A DNA stretch of 64,000 bases, taken from positions 180 to 64,179 of the forward strand of contig NZ_KB905383.1 of NCBI RefSeq assembly GCF_000379465.1, in the 5' to 3' direction. The notes below the pieces were generated by a model that was not told where the DNA came from, made no database searches, and saw nothing but the letters and a program-made list of their open reading frames with translations. This document shows positions 8,836-17,033 of this stretch, piece by piece (positions within the stretch are counted from its first letter, which is position 1; every line of letters begins with the position of its first letter). Position numbers and translations under genes: made by a program. This DNA comes from Sciscionella marina DSM 45152. GTDB lineage: Bacteria > Actinomycetota > Actinomycetes > Mycobacteriales > Pseudonocardiaceae.

Positions 8836-9289
8836 GTGGAAATACTCCCGTTCGTTTCTTGATAAAGCGCCGCTGGTGTTAACCCGCACGCAAGTAGCTA
8901 TTTCGTTCTTCGGTTCCTCGAGGTTCGATCCGCGCAGATCAGGAATTCCGTAATGAACATTAAACACGCTATGGCCGAGAACGAAAGTCGCATGCGACCA
9001 TCAGGTGACAAGGGAGTGCCATGTTCCCTCATTCGTGTTGCCAACTCGCCAGTAAGGCAGCAAAAGACGCATGCAGGGCGGGCATCCATGTCGCCTGAAC
9101 GTGTTGCCACGCCCGTTAGCTCGGGTTTTCAATTACCCTTCGAAAGGTACCTGTCGACCGGGTATTCCGGCGTTACCCGATCGAAGGATAGTACGGAAGT
9201 TTAATGTTTTCCCATCAATACCGGCAGTCGTAATTGAATGAATGATGGCCAACCATTAAACCGCTAACACAATTTCCCGCTATACCGTA
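8836..9289. other. AT-rich intergenic region, no gene seen
   Basis: About 450 bases without a convincing gene. Composition is clearly lower in GC than the rest of the window, with runs such as TTTAATGTTTT and AACCATTAAACC towards 9200-9290. It holds the divergent promoters of the secreted-protein gene and of parA. Short frames here have no ribosome sites or recognisable protein. The composition suggests acquired DNA or a long regulatory region. Confidence 0.5.
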
Positions 9290-9319
9290 TTAGCATGAAA
9301 CCGTTCGCTGGTTTATGCT
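9290..9319 (+). promoter_or_regulatory. Candidate promoter for parA, leaderless transcript
   Basis: A -35-like TTAGCA (9290-9295) and -10-like TATGCT (9314-9319) are 18 bases apart. The -10 box ends 6 bases before the parA GTG at 9326, so transcription would start at or next to the start codon. No Shine-Dalgarno sequence precedes that GTG, which fits a leaderless mRNA. Confidence 0.45.
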
Positions 9320-9325
9320 GGCCCG

Positions 9326-10075
9326 GTGACAGTCGTGATCGGAGTAGGCGGGCCGAAGGGCGGCGTGGGAAAGACAACTCTCGCGCTGAACATGGCGACC
9401 CATTGCGTTCGCGGCCTCGGCGAGCAGACCCTGCTCGTCGACACCGATCCGAACCGTTCCGCGCTCGACGCGGCAACCGCGGCGGGCGCGGCGATGCCCT
9501 TCCAGGTCGCGGTGAGCACCGATCCGGCCGAGCTCGGCGGCCTGCGCACCGCGGGATTCGACGTGGTGCTCGTGGATCTGCCCGGCGTGCGCGAACACAG
9601 CGCGCTCGATGCGCTGCTGTGCAAGGGCGCACTGGATGTACTCGCCTTCCCCACCCGGCCGGAGCTGATGGACCTGCGCCCGCTGCTGTCCTTCGTGGAC
9701 GAACGCGTGCGACCGAACAACGTGCCCTATCTGATCGCGCTCACCCGGGTGCACCGCGATCGCTGTCGCGCCGCCGAGGAACGAAGAGATGAGTTGCGTT
9801 CGCTCGGTTATCGCGTCGCAAGCACCTATACCCGCGCACTCGTCTCGCACGACGACGCGCTCGAACTGGCCAAGCCGGTCTGTGACCTACCTGGGGGCCG
9901 GCATTCGACGGCCTCGGCGGCGACCCGCGAGTACCGCGCGCTCGTCGCCGAGTTGCTCGCCATGTGCGGGCACAGATACGACCCGGACCACACCACCGCA
10001 CCCGTGTCCCGCATCCCAGCCCGACCGACCGGAGCAGCGGAGGTCATCCATGGCAACTCAACGTACGCTTGCTGA
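9326..10075 (+). CDS. ParA-family ATPase (orphan partition-type)
   Basis: A 249-residue P-loop ATPase of the ParA/MinD class, which binds DNA or membranes as an ATP-dependent dimer and positions DNA or protein cargo. The deviant Walker A GGPKGGVGKTT (residues 8-18) has the signature Lys at K11 and catalytic Lys at K16. VDTDPNRS follows at about 39-46, and Walker B VVLVDLPG at about 77-84. It lacks an N-terminal helix-turn-helix, so it is the short ParA type. It is not the chromosomal parA, which neighbours gidB and parB. It overlaps a small downstream gene by 26 bases, as in plasmid-type cassettes. The cargo is unknown. Confidence 0.85.
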   Translation: MTVVIGVGGPKGGVGKTTLALNMATHCVRGLGEQTLLVDTDPNRSALDAATAAGAAMPFQVAVSTDPAELGGLRTAGFDVVLVDLPGVREHSALDALLCKGALDVLAFPTRPELMDLRPLLSFVDERVRPNNVPYLIALTRVHRDRCRAAEERRDELRSLGYRVASTYTRALVSHDDALELAKPVCDLPGGRHSTASAATREYRALVAELLAMCGHRYDPDHTTAPVSRIPARPTGAAEVIHGNSTYAC

Positions 10076-10442
10076 ACTCCTCGGCAGGACCCCACAGGTC
10101 GCGCCGATACCCGAAGAGCAGCCACCATCCGAACAGCAGGCTGCCCCCGAAGGGCGACGGGACGAACCCGAACAGACCGAACGGATGCGCCCGCCCGGGG
10201 CGGTGCACCCGCCTGCGCCCGAACCGAACGAATCCGCGGCCTCCGCCGAGCTGCGCACTCCCGCGCCCGGATCGGCCGACCGGATCACCCTGTACCTGCA
10301 TCCCGACGATCACCGCGCCCTCGGCCTCGCCAAGCTGGACGACCGGATCGACCACAACACCCGCATCCGCGCGATGATCGCGCTGTGGCGCAGCGACCCG
10401 GACGCGGTCAACGAGCTCGCCGCCCGGCACAAGGCGCCGTAG
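10050..10442 (+). CDS. Small ParA-partner-like protein with a possible RHH domain
   Basis: A 130-residue protein starting at ATG 10050 with GCGGAGG 8 bases upstream, inside the parA 3' end. The first 75 residues are Pro/Glu/Gln-rich and probably disordered. The C-terminal 50 (DRITLYLHPDDHRALGLAKL onward) pattern as strand then two helices, like the ribbon-helix-helix domains of small partition proteins. I infer it is the DNA- or cargo-binding partner of the ParA, by position and layout only. No family is firmly recognised. Confidence 0.65.
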   Translation: MATQRTLAELLGRTPQVAPIPEEQPPSEQQAAPEGRRDEPEQTERMRPPGAVHPPAPEPNESAASAELRTPAPGSADRITLYLHPDDHRALGLAKLDDRIDHNTRIRAMIALWRSDPDAVNELAARHKAP

Positions 10443-10513
10443 CCGCAGGCGAGCGGGGCACCGCCCGGTAGGGTCGCCGCGAACCGGGAACGCGACTACG
10501 TGGTGGCTAGAGA

Positions 10514-11764
10514 ATGATGACGCGAGCACAAGCACTACTGACCAGGCTGCTCGCCATCGGGCCGGCACTCTGGATCGCACTCGGCGTGGTCGAGCTCGCC
10601 GCCGCGGTCGTGGTGCTGATGGTGATCCCGATGCCGATCGACCTCGAGGTCTACCGACTCGGTGCGCAGGCACTGGTCCGGGGCGCACCGCTGTATCACG
10701 ATCTGCCGCCCACCAGCGCGGGCATCGCGCTGCCGTTTCTGTACCCGCCGCTGGCCGCGCTGCTGTTCACCCCGCTCACCCTGATAGAACTGTATCCCTC
10801 CGAGGTGCTGTTCGGCACCGTCTCCACGATCGCGCTGCTGGCCACCCTCTACGTCTTCGTGCGCGAACTGCACCAGCGCGAGGGCCGTGAGCTCCCGCGC
10901 GCGCTCGCGATGAAGCTGGCCCTGCTCGGCCTTCCGGTCGCCGCCCTCGCCGAGCCGGTGCGGGAGAATCTGCAGTTCGGCCAGATCAACACGGTGCTGA
11001 TGGCCCTGGTCGCGGTGGACTGCCTCGCGCTGCGCAACACCCGCTACCGTGGACTGCTCACCGGTATGGCGACCGCGGTCAAGCTCGTTCCCGGTGCCTT
11101 CCTGCTGTTCTTCCTGCTGCGCAGGGACTGGCGTGGGGTGCTGGGCATGGTGGTCGGCGGGGTGGTGTCCTCGGCCATCGCGCTGATCGTCGCGCCCGGG
11201 CTGTCGATCCAATTCTGGACCAAACAGGTCTTCGACATCGCGGGCAATGTCACCTTCGCGACGAACCAGACTCTCAAGGGGTTCTTCGCCCGGCTGATCG
11301 CCGATGAGACCGCGCAGAACGTGTGCTGGGCGGTCTCGGTGATCGCGCTGCTGGTGGTGATCGTGATCGGGATGCGGCGTGCGCTCGCGGTGCGGGACAC
11401 CGCCTCCGCGCTGGTGATCAACGCGATCGGCGGGCTGCTGATCTCGCCGATGTCCTGGTCGCACCACTGGACCTGGGTGGCCCCGGCCTTCCTGCTGCTC
11501 GCCGTCAACGCGTGGCGGCTGCGCCAGCCCTGGCTCGCGCTCGGCACGGTGGCGGTCATGGCGATCGGCTACATCGGGCCGTTCTGGTTCGCTCCCCGGG
11601 ACAACGGGGCCGAGGTGCACTGGACGGTGTGGCAGCAGATCTACGGGAACTCCTACGTGCTAGTCGGGGTGATCGCGCTGGTCATCACCGCGATCAAGAT
11701 CGGCACGCGGAATCACGTGATCAGCGTCGACGAACCCGGTGTGCCAGCCGGGCGCGGCGCGTAG
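10514..11764 (+). CDS. Polyprenyl-phosphate-mannose-dependent mannosyltransferase, GT87 / DUF2029 family
   Basis: A 416-residue polytopic membrane protein with about ten helices. The first extracytoplasmic loop has IPMPIDLEVYRLGAQALVRG, the DL-x-VY pattern of GT87 enzymes such as mycobacterial PimE, where the Asp is catalytic. Further marks are PFLYPPLAALLF, FGQINTVL and ATAVKLVPGAFLL. It should transfer mannose from polyprenyl-phosphomannose to a glycolipid or lipoglycan on the outer membrane face. The start at ATG 10514 is directly followed by another ATG. Its last 105 bases overlap the 3' end of the convergent GT-C gene, so the two cannot be fully transcribed together without antisense RNA. 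Confidence 0.82.
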   Translation: MMTRAQALLTRLLAIGPALWIALGVVELAAAVVVLMVIPMPIDLEVYRLGAQALVRGAPLYHDLPPTSAGIALPFLYPPLAALLFTPLTLIELYPSEVLFGTVSTIALLATLYVFVRELHQREGRELPRALAMKLALLGLPVAALAEPVRENLQFGQINTVLMALVAVDCLALRNTRYRGLLTGMATAVKLVPGAFLLFFLLRRDWRGVLGMVVGGVVSSAIALIVAPGLSIQFWTKQVFDIAGNVTFATNQTLKGFFARLIADETAQNVCWAVSVIALLVVIVIGMRRALAVRDTASALVINAIGGLLISPMSWSHHWTWVAPAFLLLAVNAWRLRQPWLALGTVAVMAIGYIGPFWFAPRDNGAEVHWTVWQQIYGNSYVLVGVIALVITAIKIGTRNHVISVDEPGVPAGRGA

Positions 11765-13015
11765 GAAGGCCGGGAACAACCCGGCGAGCAGGGCGGCCCG
11801 GCCCCAGACGCCGATCATCACCGCCTGCGCGGCGAATCCGTCGTAGATGCCCGAGTCGATCTGGTAGTACCAGCGGAACAGGCCGATCCCGAACACCACG
11901 TCCACGAGCAGATAGCTGACGATCCAGCCGGGGTGCACCCGCAGCAGCGCGAAGAACGGCAGCAGCCAGAGCACGTACTGCGGGGAGTGCACCTTGTACA
12001 GCAACAGGAACGCGCACAACATCGCCGCGCACACCGCGACGAACGGGTACTCGCCGGTGCGCAGGCAGCGGCGGTGCCCCAGATACAACGCGAGCGCGCA
12101 GCCGAGCAACACCGCCAGTGGTGCCGCCAGGCCGACCGCGTCCTGGAAGGCCTGGTTGTCCGGATTCGAGTAGGGCCGAAAGGCCCAGAACCAGATCGAG
12201 TTCGTGGTGATGTCCACCTTGCGAGCGGCCTGGAAGGTGAACGAGGCCAGCCAGCCGTCGAAGCCGAGCGCCACGAACGGCAGGTTCACCAGCACCGCGG
12301 GCGCGATCGCGGCGGCCAGCACCCGGCTGACCCGCGCGCCCCGTGTCCAGGTCAGCGCGAGCAGCGGCAGCACGAACAGCGCCGGATAGAGCTTGAGCGC
12401 GAAGCCCAGACCGAACAGGACCGCGGCGAGCACCGCGCGCTGTTCGAACGGGCGCCGCCAGCGCAGCAGGGCGAGGAACCCGCTGGTGCTCACCGCGACG
12501 ACCGCGAGGTCCCAGTTGTGGAAGCCGTACAGCACCAGAGCGGGGGCCAGCGACCAGCACAGCGCACGCCAGCGGGTGAGCTTGCCCAGTGCGAACGCGG
12601 TGAACAGGCCGAACGGGGCCAGCAGCAGCGCCGAGACCAGCAGGAACTGCCCGTCGTTGCCCGCGAACACCGAACCCAGCCAGATCAGCATCCCGGTCAG
12701 CACCGGGTATTCGACGCTGCCCCCGGTCAGCTCACCGCGCGCGTCGAGCCCGCCGTCGGTATAGGGGAAGCGGTGCCGGTCCAGTTCGCGGGCCTGCCAC
12801 AGGTACTGGATGTCGGAGTAGCAGACCTCGGCGTACTGCTTGGTCCCGATCGAGGGCTGGGTGACCCCGTGCGCGTCGTACCCGGGCCCGGCGCAGCGGT
12901 CCTTGTTCGCGAACCCCGCGACGAGCATGAGCCCGCACAGGGCCACGAGTACCGCGAGGACCAGGCGTTCCGGGCGGCGGGACCGCTCAGCCGGTGTGTT
13001 CGCGTAGGTAGGCAA
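11660..13015 (-). CDS. Polytopic membrane glycosyltransferase, GT-C / DUF2029-like (paralog of the 6585 gene)
   Basis: A 451-residue membrane protein sharing the loop CYSDIQYLWQARELDRHRFPY, YPVLTGMLIWLG, ALKLYPALFVLP and SPQYVLWLLPF with the gene at 6585, so the two are paralogs. No ATG or GTG is available upstream of the first membrane helix. I chose the TTG at 13013-13015, which overlaps the endonuclease IV gene by 29 bases; a GTG inside helix 1 would truncate it. The product probably uses a polyprenyl-linked sugar. The 3' end overlaps the convergent GT87 gene by 105 bases (11660-11764). Confidence 0.72.
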   Translation of the reverse strand: MPTYANTPAERSRRPERLVLAVLVALCGLMLVAGFANKDRCAGPGYDAHGVTQPSIGTKQYAEVCYSDIQYLWQARELDRHRFPYTDGGLDARGELTGGSVEYPVLTGMLIWLGSVFAGNDGQFLLVSALLLAPFGLFTAFALGKLTRWRALCWSLAPALVLYGFHNWDLAVVAVSTSGFLALLRWRRPFEQRAVLAAVLFGLGFALKLYPALFVLPLLALTWTRGARVSRVLAAAIAPAVLVNLPFVALGFDGWLASFTFQAARKVDITTNSIWFWAFRPYSNPDNQAFQDAVGLAAPLAVLLGCALALYLGHRRCLRTGEYPFVAVCAAMLCAFLLLYKVHSPQYVLWLLPFFALLRVHPGWIVSYLLVDVVFGIGLFRWYYQIDSGIYDGFAAQAVMIGVWGRAALLAGLFPAFLRAAPGWHTGFVDADHVIPRADLDRGDDQRDHPD

Positions 13016-13754
13016 TGTCCTCGGCGATCCCGGTCCACGGCGTCTCGCACACCACCGGCGCATCGGCGGCGCGCACCACATCGGCGAGCTGGCTGACCTC
13101 GATGGTGCCGTTGCCCAGATTCGCGTGCCGGTCCCGCCAGGAGCCGAACGAGTCCCGCGAGCTGTTCAGGTGCACGAGATCGATGCGCCCGGTGATCGCT
13201 TTGACCCGGTCGACGATCCCGACCAGGTCCTCACCGGCCGCGAAGGCATGGCAGGTGTCGAGCACGAAACCGGCCTCGAACTCGCCGACCTCGTCCCAGA
13301 GTCTGGCGAGCATGTCGAATCCGCGCGCCATCGCGTTGTCCCCGCCCGCGGTGTTCTCGATCAGCACGCGGGTCGGGAAACCCCCCTCCTTGGCCTGCCG
13401 TTCGAACAGCTTGCGCCAGTTGCCGAGCCCTTCCTCGGGCGCGTCATCCTTGGTGACGTGCCCGCCGTGCACCACGAGCCCGGTCGCGCCGACCTCCGCG
13501 GCCACCTTCGACTGCTCGAGCACCTGCTTGCGGCTCGGGATCCGGATCCGGTTGTTCGTCGATGCGACGTTGAGCACGTACGGGGAGTGGATGAAGACCT
13601 CGAGATCGCTGTCCTTGATCTCGGCCGCGTTCTCCGGGGCCTTCGGCGTCTTCCAGGACTGCGGGTCGGAGAGGAAGAACTGCACGACCTTCGCGCCGAC
13701 CTCGTCCGCGGCGTCGATCGGGTCCTCCTGGCGTACATGTGCTCCGATTCGCAT
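12987..13754 (-). CDS. nfo: Endonuclease IV (AP endonuclease, TIM barrel)
   Basis: A 255-residue AP endonuclease family 2 protein that cuts the backbone 5' to abasic sites in base excision repair. The barrel starts at MRIGAHVRQED and contains metal-site segments HSPYVLNVAS, GLVVHGGHVT, RVLIENTAGG, GFVLDTCHAFAAG, LVHLNSSRDSFGS, and a C-terminal VVCETPW. His and Glu/Asp residues for the three zinc ions are all visible. The size matches mycobacterial End (252). I start at ATG 13754 rather than the longer frame to 13778. It overlaps the start of the downstream GT-C gene, so the two are probably one transcript. Confidence 0.92.
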   Translation of the reverse strand: MRIGAHVRQEDPIDAADEVGAKVVQFFLSDPQSWKTPKAPENAAEIKDSDLEVFIHSPYVLNVASTNNRIRIPSRKQVLEQSKVAAEVGATGLVVHGGHVTKDDAPEEGLGNWRKLFERQAKEGGFPTRVLIENTAGGDNAMARGFDMLARLWDEVGEFEAGFVLDTCHAFAAGEDLVGIVDRVKAITGRIDLVHLNSSRDSFGSWRDRHANLGNGTIEVSQLADVVRAADAPVVCETPWTGIAEDIAYLREHTG

Positions 13755-13894
13755 GGCCGTCAGCGTAACCACCCCCACCGACGAACATCACCCGCCCGTT
13801 TTGTGGGGGTGCCACGGGACACCGAACGCCGGTATCGTGACCGTCACCTATCGGCTACTGGGTCGTTAACTCATTCGGCAGGAGGGATGAGTAC

Positions 13895-14884
13895 ATGGGC
13901 GCGCGTGTTGGACGGATCGCCGCGAGTGCGGTGCTCGCGGCGGGTGTCGGCTTCGCATCGACGGCCATCGCGGCACCCGTCGCCGATGCCGCGCAGCCGG
14001 TGATCGTCGGCAGCTGCAATGCCACGGTGACCGGGTCTCCCGGCGAGCCGGTCTCCATCGATCTGGGCGCGGTGCTCGGTATCGGCAAGGGCCCGGTCGT
14101 GCCGATCGGTGCCATCCCGCAGGCCGGTGCCCGCGCGCTCAACCCGGCCGGTGCGGCCAAGGCGCACAAAGGCCCGCTCGCCGACCTCATCGGCGGTATC
14201 AACAGCGTGCTGCAGAAGCTGCTCACCGGTGGCTGCTCGATCATGGCCAAGACCACGAACGCGATCGCGGCGCCGATCCAGGACGCCGGAAAACCGGTCA
14301 CCGACGCGCTCGCGCCCGCCTCGAAGCAGCTCGCCAAGGGCCTGACCGGCCTGCACATCGCCAAGCAGAACCCGCCGGACCGGCAGAGCCCGGGCAATCC
14401 GGGTGGTTCGCCGAGCCAACCAGGCAACCAGGGCACGACGCCGCCGCCCAAGGAAGGGCTGCCCGCCCCGCCCGCGCAGAGCGGCCCGCAGGGTGTTCCC
14501 GCGGGGATTCCGCTCTACGGCCAGCTCGGCTACGGCTCCGCGGCACCCATGTCCCCGGCCTCGCTGTACAGCGCGGTTCCCATGGACGCGCCCGGATTCG
14601 GCGTCGGGTACGGCGCACCGGGCATGTACGGTTCGGATCAGGGCGCGCAGTACGGGTCGCAGATCCCGGGCAACGCACCCTCGTTCGGTCAGATCCCCGG
14701 ACAGACCACCAGCGACTCGATGGGTGACCCGGTGCGCACCGCGGGCCGGGCGACCGCACTCGCCGAGCCGGTGAAACAGGGCGGCAACGACATCGGCGTC
14801 CCGCTGCTCATCGCCGTCATCGCGGCGACCGGAGTCACCGCGGGGCTCGCCCGCGCTTGGGTAATGAAAAAGGCAACGCGTTGA
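13895..14884 (+). CDS. Exported, C-terminally anchored envelope protein (tandem paralog 1)
   Basis: A 329-residue protein with a signal peptide (GRIAASAVLAAGVGFASTAIAA, cleavage near residue 33). A globular part starts QPVIVGSCNATVTG and contains a second Cys in GGCSIMAK. A long Pro/Gly/Gln/Tyr-rich linker (about 150-270) and one C-terminal membrane helix (GVPLLIAVIAATGVTAGLAR) before a basic MKKATR end complete it. The layout suggests a surface-exposed, membrane-tethered protein. GGAGGG precedes the ATG at 13895. The next gene has the same architecture and shared motifs, pointing to a tandem duplication. No named family; function unknown. Confidence 0.78.
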   Translation: MGARVGRIAASAVLAAGVGFASTAIAAPVADAAQPVIVGSCNATVTGSPGEPVSIDLGAVLGIGKGPVVPIGAIPQAGARALNPAGAAKAHKGPLADLIGGINSVLQKLLTGGCSIMAKTTNAIAAPIQDAGKPVTDALAPASKQLAKGLTGLHIAKQNPPDRQSPGNPGGSPSQPGNQGTTPPPKEGLPAPPAQSGPQGVPAGIPLYGQLGYGSAAPMSPASLYSAVPMDAPGFGVGYGAPGMYGSDQGAQYGSQIPGNAPSFGQIPGQTTSDSMGDPVRTAGRATALAEPVKQGGNDIGVPLLIAVIAATGVTAGLARAWVMKKATR

Positions 14885-14904
14885 ACAGTGAAGGGGTGAC
14901 CGGG

Positions 14905-15795
14905 TTGAGGAAAGGTCTCCGTAGAACCGCGGGACTCGCGACCATGGCCGCCATTGTCGGCACCACGGCAGTGCTCGGCGCCGGAAGCGCGTCCGCCGCG
15001 ACCGTGACCTACGGATCGTGCACCGGACAGCTTCCCGTGCACATGGGAGACACCGTCTCCATCTCCGGTGCGGCCGTGGCCGGTCAGGCCAAGCAGGCCA
15101 TCGCGGAGAACCCGGGCCTGTTCACCAATCCCGATGACGCGTACAAGCAGATGAGCAACATCCCCGCCATCACGGTGGGGAGCATGCCGCACGGCGCCTC
15201 CACCCCGATCACCGGCGCGGCCATCGCGGACGCCGTGAACAAGGCGTACAAGAACGGGATCGTGGACGGCCTCGGCCTGGACAAGAACAAGTCCCGCCAG
15301 AACATCGAGAACAAGATCGCGGGCACCTGCGGGTTCACTGCGGCCGCCGTGGACTACAAGCCGCCGCAGCAGCCCTCCTCGCCACCGTCCTCCTCGCACC
15401 CGGCCACACAGTCCCAGGCACCGAAGACCGCGACCGGTGCGCCGACCGCGCCCGGCGGAGCGAGCGGCACCGCGCAGCCGCCGCAGGAGCGGTACGGCTC
15501 CGGGGCGATCCCGGCCATGTCCGCACCGCCCTCGGCCCGCTACGGCACCCCCGACTCGCTCGCGGCTCCTCCCGGGGAGCGCTACGGCGTGCCCGGTTAC
15601 GCTCCGGCCACCGGCCAGCTCGGCCCGGACAGCGCCGCGAACAACCCGGTGCACCAGGCGGGCCGGGCCACCACGCTCGCGCAGGACCCGAACGGCGAAT
15701 CGAGCAAGGTCGGTATTCCGATGCTGATCGCGGTCATCGCCCTCGCCGGGGTGTCCGCCGCGCTGGTCCGCACCTGGGCGCTGCGCCGGCTGTAA
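14905..15795 (+). CDS. Exported, C-terminally anchored envelope protein (tandem paralog 2)
   Basis: A 296-residue paralog of the preceding gene. Shared features are the signal peptide, the YGSCTGQL motif (VGSCNATV in paralog 1), a second Cys in GTCGFT, a Pro/Ser/Gln-rich linker with repeated RYG units (about 150-250), the segment HQAGRATTLAQ (RTAGRATALAE in paralog 1) and the final helix GIPMLIAVIALAGVSAALVR. The start is uncertain. TTG at 14905 has AAGGGG 8 bases upstream; GTG at 14896 and GTG at 14857 are alternatives. It begins about 20 bases after the previous stop, so the two form one transcript. Function unknown. Confidence 0.75.
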   Translation: MRKGLRRTAGLATMAAIVGTTAVLGAGSASAATVTYGSCTGQLPVHMGDTVSISGAAVAGQAKQAIAENPGLFTNPDDAYKQMSNIPAITVGSMPHGASTPITGAAIADAVNKAYKNGIVDGLGLDKNKSRQNIENKIAGTCGFTAAAVDYKPPQQPSSPPSSSHPATQSQAPKTATGAPTAPGGASGTAQPPQERYGSGAIPAMSAPPSARYGTPDSLAAPPGERYGVPGYAPATGQLGPDSAANNPVHQAGRATTLAQDPNGESSKVGIPMLIAVIALAGVSAALVRTWALRRL

Positions 15796-15865
15796 GAACC
15801 CGGCTGGCCAGCCCCGTCGGCGCCTGTACAAGCCGCTGCCGTATCCTGGACCGGTTGACCCTCCT

Positions 15866-15884
15866 GTCACGGAACGTCCGTGAC
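15866..15884 (+). promoter_or_regulatory. Inverted repeat in the rpsF leader
   Basis: GTCACGGA ACG TCCGTGAC has perfect 8-base arms around 3 bases and lies 30 bases before the rpsF start. It could be a hairpin in the rpsF 5' leader or a protein-binding dyad. Bacterial rpsF leaders often bind S6-S18, but I cannot confirm the diagnostic CCG bulge here. Confidence 0.4.
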
Positions 15885-15914
15885 CGCCAAGTCCAGAGGA
15901 GGTGAGTGGTCTTC

Positions 15915-16238
15915 ATGCGTCATTACGAGGTAATGATCATCCTCGATCCGAGCCTTGACGAGCGCAATGTCGCTCCATCGCTCGAGAACTACCTGCAGGT
16001 GATCCGCACCGGGGGTGGCTCGGTCGAGAACGTGGACATCTGGGGCCGTCGCAGGCTCTCCTACGAGATCGCCAAGCACAGCGAGGGCATCTACGCCCTT
16101 GTCGACGTGAACGCCGAGCCGACGACCGTCGACGAGCTCGATCGGCAGCTCTCGCTGTCCGAGACCGTGCTCCGTACCAAGGTGCTGCGCCGCGACGCGC
16201 AGCGTGTCCGCGGTTCCGCGACGGCGAAAGCGAACTGA
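15915..16238 (+). CDS. rpsF: 30S ribosomal protein S6
   Basis: A 107-residue S6 protein that binds 16S rRNA with S18 in the platform of the 30S subunit. It reads [17 protein letters not shown] at the N-terminus and [19 protein letters not shown] in the middle, both highly conserved. I use ATG 15915; an in-frame GTG at 15906 is too close to the AGAGGAGG ribosome site. It heads the rpsF-ssb-rpsR-rplI operon, in the standard actinobacterial order. Confidence 0.96.
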   Translation: MRHYEVMIILDPSLDERNVAPSLENYLQVIRTGGGSVENVDIWGRRRLSYEIAKHSEGIYALVDVNAEPTTVDELDRQLSLSETVLRTKVLRRDAQRVRGSATAKAN

Positions 16239-16240
16239 GC

Positions 16241-16738
16241 ATGGCTGGCGAGACCGTGATCACCGTTGTCGGCAACTTGACCGCCGACCCGGACCTGCGG
16301 TTCACCCAGTCGGGAGCCGCGGTCGCGAGCTTCACAGTCGCGTCGACCCCGCGCACCTTCGACCGCGCCAGTGGCGAGTGGAAGGACGGCGAGGCGCTGT
16401 TCCTGCGGTGCAGCATCTGGCGCCAGGCGGCCGAGAACGTCGCCGAGTCCCTGACCAGGGGCATGCGCGTGGTCGTGCAGGGCCGCCTTCGCCAGCGCAC
16501 GTTCGACACCCGTGAGGGCGAGAAGCGCACTGTCGTGGAGATGGAGGCCGACGAGGTCGGCCCCTCGCTGCGGTACGCGACCGCCAAGGTGAACAAGGTC
16601 AGCCGTGGATCCGGTGGCGGCGGTTTCGGTGGTGGAGGCGGAGGCGGCCAGTCCGGTCCGTCCGCGCCCGCCGACGACCCGTGGGGCTCCGCACCACCGG
16701 CGAGCACCGGCGGATTCTCCGACGAACCGCCGTTCTGA
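16241..16738 (+). CDS. ssb: Single-stranded DNA-binding protein
   Basis: A 165-residue SSB with the OB-fold at residues 1-115 ([20 protein letters not shown], then VASFTVAS and [12 protein letters not shown]). A Gly-rich linker ([13 protein letters not shown]) leads to the acidic C-terminal tip FSDEPPF, which recruits replication and repair partners. It coats single-stranded DNA as a tetramer. The ATG lies 2 bases after the rpsF stop without a strong ribosome site, so it is probably translationally coupled. Confidence 0.96.
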   Translation: MAGETVITVVGNLTADPDLRFTQSGAAVASFTVASTPRTFDRASGEWKDGEALFLRCSIWRQAAENVAESLTRGMRVVVQGRLRQRTFDTREGEKRTVVEMEADEVGPSLRYATAKVNKVSRGSGGGGFGGGGGGGQSGPSAPADDPWGSAPPASTGGFSDEPPF

Positions 16739-16779
16739 TCAACCTGTCCCATTCCACGTGAGCAAGTAGGAGAAAGACC

Positions 16780-17019
16780 GTGGCCAAGCCACCCGTACGC
16801 AAGCCGAAAAAGAAGGTGTGCGCCTTCTGCCGGGACCGCAACGCGCACACCATCGACTACAAAGACACCAACCTGCTGCGCAAGTACATCTCGGACCGCG
16901 GCAAGATCCGCGCGCGCCGGGTCACCGGCAACTGCAGCCAGCACCAGCGGGACATCGCCGTCGCGGTGAAGAACTCGCGCGAGATGGCGCTGCTGCCCTA
17001 CACGTCCACCGCGCGCTGA
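16780..17019 (+). CDS. rpsR: 30S ribosomal protein S18 (zinc-binding type)
   Basis: A 79-residue S18, partner of S6. It keeps the cysteine motif CAFC (14-17) and a later Cys/His (GNCSQHQ), the C+ form that carries zinc. Actinobacteria often have a second, C-minus copy under Zur control; none is in this window. The start is GTG 16780 after GTAGGAGAAAG. Confidence 0.95.
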   Translation: MAKPPVRKPKKKVCAFCRDRNAHTIDYKDTNLLRKYISDRGKIRARRVTGNCSQHQRDIAVAVKNSREMALLPYTSTAR

Positions 17020-17033
17020 GGAAGGAGCACGTC

